From the NCBI GenBank assembly GCA_011524805.1, contig WTJO01000121.1, forward strand, positions 1 to 8,813: a DNA stretch of 8,813 bases, written 5' to 3'. This DNA comes from Alphaproteobacteria bacterium. Its GTDB lineage: Bacteria; Pseudomonadota; Alphaproteobacteria; Puniceispirillales; Puniceispirillaceae. This document shows positions 7,401 through 8,813 of this stretch, piece after piece. Position 1 is the first letter of the stretch, and every line of letters starts with the position of its first letter. Below the pieces are notes generated by a model that was not told the origin of the DNA, made no database searches, and saw only the letters and a list, made by a program, of their open reading frames with translations. Position numbers and translations under genes: made by a program.

Positions 7401-7411
7401 TGGCCGCACGC

Positions 7412-8605
7412 CTAGCTTTGCTGTCTTAGCCTGAGCTGTTCAAGCTGATCAGACAATTCTGCCTCTGATGTACCGGCCGCCAGCCCCTCTTGCATGAGCT
7501 GAGCCTGTGTTTTTGGCGCTAGCCCGCCAATAGGCGGATCATTGTCAAGGTTGGTTGGAAAAGAATATCCCTCGGCAGAGGCATGGATGACATTTCTGAT
7601 GGCACGCGCCGATAGCGACTTATCTGCCTGCGCCCGTGCCAGCACAGGATAGAGCGCAAGGCATAATGCCTGTCTGTTCACACTTTCCATGGCACGCCCA
7701 AACGCAGAGGAAATCTGAAGCAGGTTGGCCATTCTCAGAATATCTGACGAAATATTCGCTCCTGCGGCATGCATTAGCGCCGGATTGAAAAATACCATAT
7801 CACCCTTCTGCAATGGGATTTGCACGTAATGTTCTGTAAAATAGGCCTGAAAAGCCGGCTTTGAAAATGCCAGATAGCCCTCCAGAAAATGCTGTGAGAA
7901 CGGCAGAAGCTGGGTTGGCCCGCTTTCAACAGGCATATCACAATGAGCGATGGCGCCCTGCAATGTAAGCGCCGCAGACAGCCTGTGCACATGAGCTGGA
8001 AAATCACGTGTCTGGTCTGCCTGCATGAACCCCAGATGATAATCTCTATGCGGTTTCTGTGCCTCTCCGCCCGGATTTACACGATTGACCTGTGCAGTTA
8101 CCTGATAGCCGCGACCAAGCCATGCTTCGGACGCCATGGCAACCGTATCATTACCATAATAGGCTGCAAAATTTTCAGGGTCTGCCAGACAGTGCTTTTC
8201 AAGCGCGTTCCAGATACGGTCATTTGCACCTGCCTTGGCAAAATGATCTCCGCCGCCAGCTGAACCTGATTTTTCAGCCTCGATTATGCTGGTAAAAATG
8301 GCTGTTGCCCTGTCAAGCACGGCTAGATCATCCATCGCATTGCGGATCGCAAACACCCCTGCGCCATGGCCAAAAATATCTGTCCATTCGGCCAGTAACG
8401 CCTTACGCTGTGCGCTATCCTGTGCCGCCGTCCGCACCGTATCGCCTGCATAGACAGGAATATTATGGATAATATCTTCTGCCTGCGGAGCATCATCGGG
8501 GCTTGTTATGCGCGCTAGCTGCGCTCTGAACCGCGACAGCAATTCATCTTCCTTCAAATCATCACTAAGCCATGATGCGCTGTAGCGTGTGTTGAGTTCA
8601 TCCAT
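7412..8605 (-). CDS. Long divergent PhyH-like Fe(II)/2-oxoglutarate oxygenase
   Basis: This 397-residue protein has the apparent active site of a PhyH-type oxygenase. His186 and Asp188 lie in KPHRDYHLGF, distal His279 in NPALMHAAGANIS, and Arg291 (ILRMANLLQ) sits 12 residues after that His, where the 2-oxoglutarate-binding Arg is expected. The jelly-roll context fits: ESGPTQLLPFSQHF (227-240) resembles the SG...GSH segment, and PLQKGDMVFFNPALMH the usual GD...H strand. It is about 100 residues longer than the PhyH gene at 4640-5518 and little like it outside the motifs. An N-terminal region of about 150 residues and a C-terminal tail of about 100, ending in a Gln/Leu/Arg-rich helix, are unassigned. 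Substrate unknown. The ATG is well supported by GGGAG seven bases upstream. It is the first protein gene downstream of tRNA-Trp and precedes SulP by 188 bases. Confidence 0.8.
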   Translation of the reverse strand: MDELNTRYSASWLSDDLKEDELLSRFRAQLARITSPDDAPQAEDIIHNIPVYAGDTVRTAAQDSAQRKALLAEWTDIFGHGAGVFAIRNAMDDLAVLDRATAIFTSIIEAEKSGSAGGGDHFAKAGANDRIWNALEKHCLADPENFAAYYGNDTVAMASEAWLGRGYQVTAQVNRVNPGGEAQKPHRDYHLGFMQADQTRDFPAHVHRLSAALTLQGAIAHCDMPVESGPTQLLPFSQHFLEGYLAFSKPAFQAYFTEHYVQIPLQKGDMVFFNPALMHAAGANISSDILRMANLLQISSAFGRAMESVNRQALCLALYPVLARAQADKSLSARAIRNVIHASAEGYSFPTNLDNDPPIGGLAPKTQAQLMQEGLAAGTSEAELSDQLEQLRLRQQS

Positions 8606-8760
8606 CTTTTGTCTCCCTGCCTGTCATCAGACTAGCAGATTTATCAAAACAGGTTTGAAAAAAAAATCTTTGCCCCGTCCAGCATAGCTGCCAGCACATT
8701 TCAAGTGACCAGCAGCATCTTGCGGTGCGGGGTGTGTATATGTCAGAGAAGAAGCAGAAA

Positions 8761-8813
8761 TGGCAGGAGTGGAGGGGCTCGAACCCCCAGCCCCCGGTTT
8801 TGGAGACCGGTGC
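8761..8813 (-). tRNA. tRNA-Trp (anticodon CCA), 5' part outside window
   Basis: The 3' 53 bases of a tRNA are visible on the minus strand. They include the anticodon arm CCGGTCTCCAAAACCGG, with loop CTCCAAA reading CCA (Trp). A variable loop follows, then a T arm GGGGG-TTCGAGC-CCCTC with one G-U pair, the acceptor strand CACTCCT, discriminator G and an encoded CCA. The arm and tail closely resemble bacterial tRNA-Trp. In many Alphaproteobacteria this tRNA lies directly upstream of secE, on the same strand as here. Confidence 0.95.

Noticed and set aside
8606..8760. Terminator after tRNA-Trp, or promoter for the long PhyH-like gene
   Set aside because: On the minus strand CCCCG and CGGGG could pair before a run of nine T (8658-8666), but the loop is about 50 bases and other pairing is weak. 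TTTTGATAAAT looks like a -10 but has no convincing -35. Neither is strong enough to list.
8761..8813. tRNA-Trp as the attachment site of an integrated element
   Set aside because: The tRNA is a plausible integration target at the islet edge. However, there is no integrase gene, and I found no second copy of the tRNA 3' end near the secE side.

Overview
The window most likely comes from a marine-type alphaproteobacterium with roughly 50% GC. The tRNA-Trp and secE-nusG-rplK-rplA genes lie on the same strand in the order typical of Alphaproteobacteria. A chromosome carrying SulP, GMC and PhyH-family genes in compact spacing would fit a SAR116-like lineage. That placement is inference; the sequence holds no taxonomic marker I can align here.

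Layout. Positions 1-1941 (minus strand) hold the head of the ribosomal/transcription operon: secE, nusG, rplK and the first 203 codons of rplA, which runs off the left edge. Positions 1942-2322 are a 381-base divergent intergenic region rich in short inverted repeats and a repeated CCAAATATGC word. Positions 2323-4622 (plus strand) hold a probable two-gene unit: a GMC-family FAD-dependent alcohol/choline-type dehydrogenase and a gamma-carbonic-anhydrase-like hexapeptide protein. This unit converges on a minus-strand series at 4640-8605. In transcription order that series is a long, divergent PhyH-like Fe(II)/2-oxoglutarate oxygenase, a SulP anion transporter with a C-terminal STAS domain, and a second, more typical PhyH oxygenase. 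The 3' part of tRNA-Trp(CCA), minus strand, closes the window at 8761-8813.

How it fits together. In many Alphaproteobacteria tRNA-Trp is immediately followed by secE. Here about 6.8 kb with five metabolic genes separates them, so this looks like an accessory islet in an otherwise conserved locus. The five genes suggest, but do not prove, small-molecule catabolism. Two oxygenases could hydroxylate a substrate, the GMC enzyme could oxidise the resulting alcohol, SulP could move an anion, and the carbonic-anhydrase-like protein could handle CO2/bicarbonate or act as a thioesterase. No substrate can be read from the sequence. I found no integrase, transposase, CRISPR array or toxin-antitoxin pair, and no defined new system; the islet and its palindrome-rich intergenic regions are the parts worth a second look.
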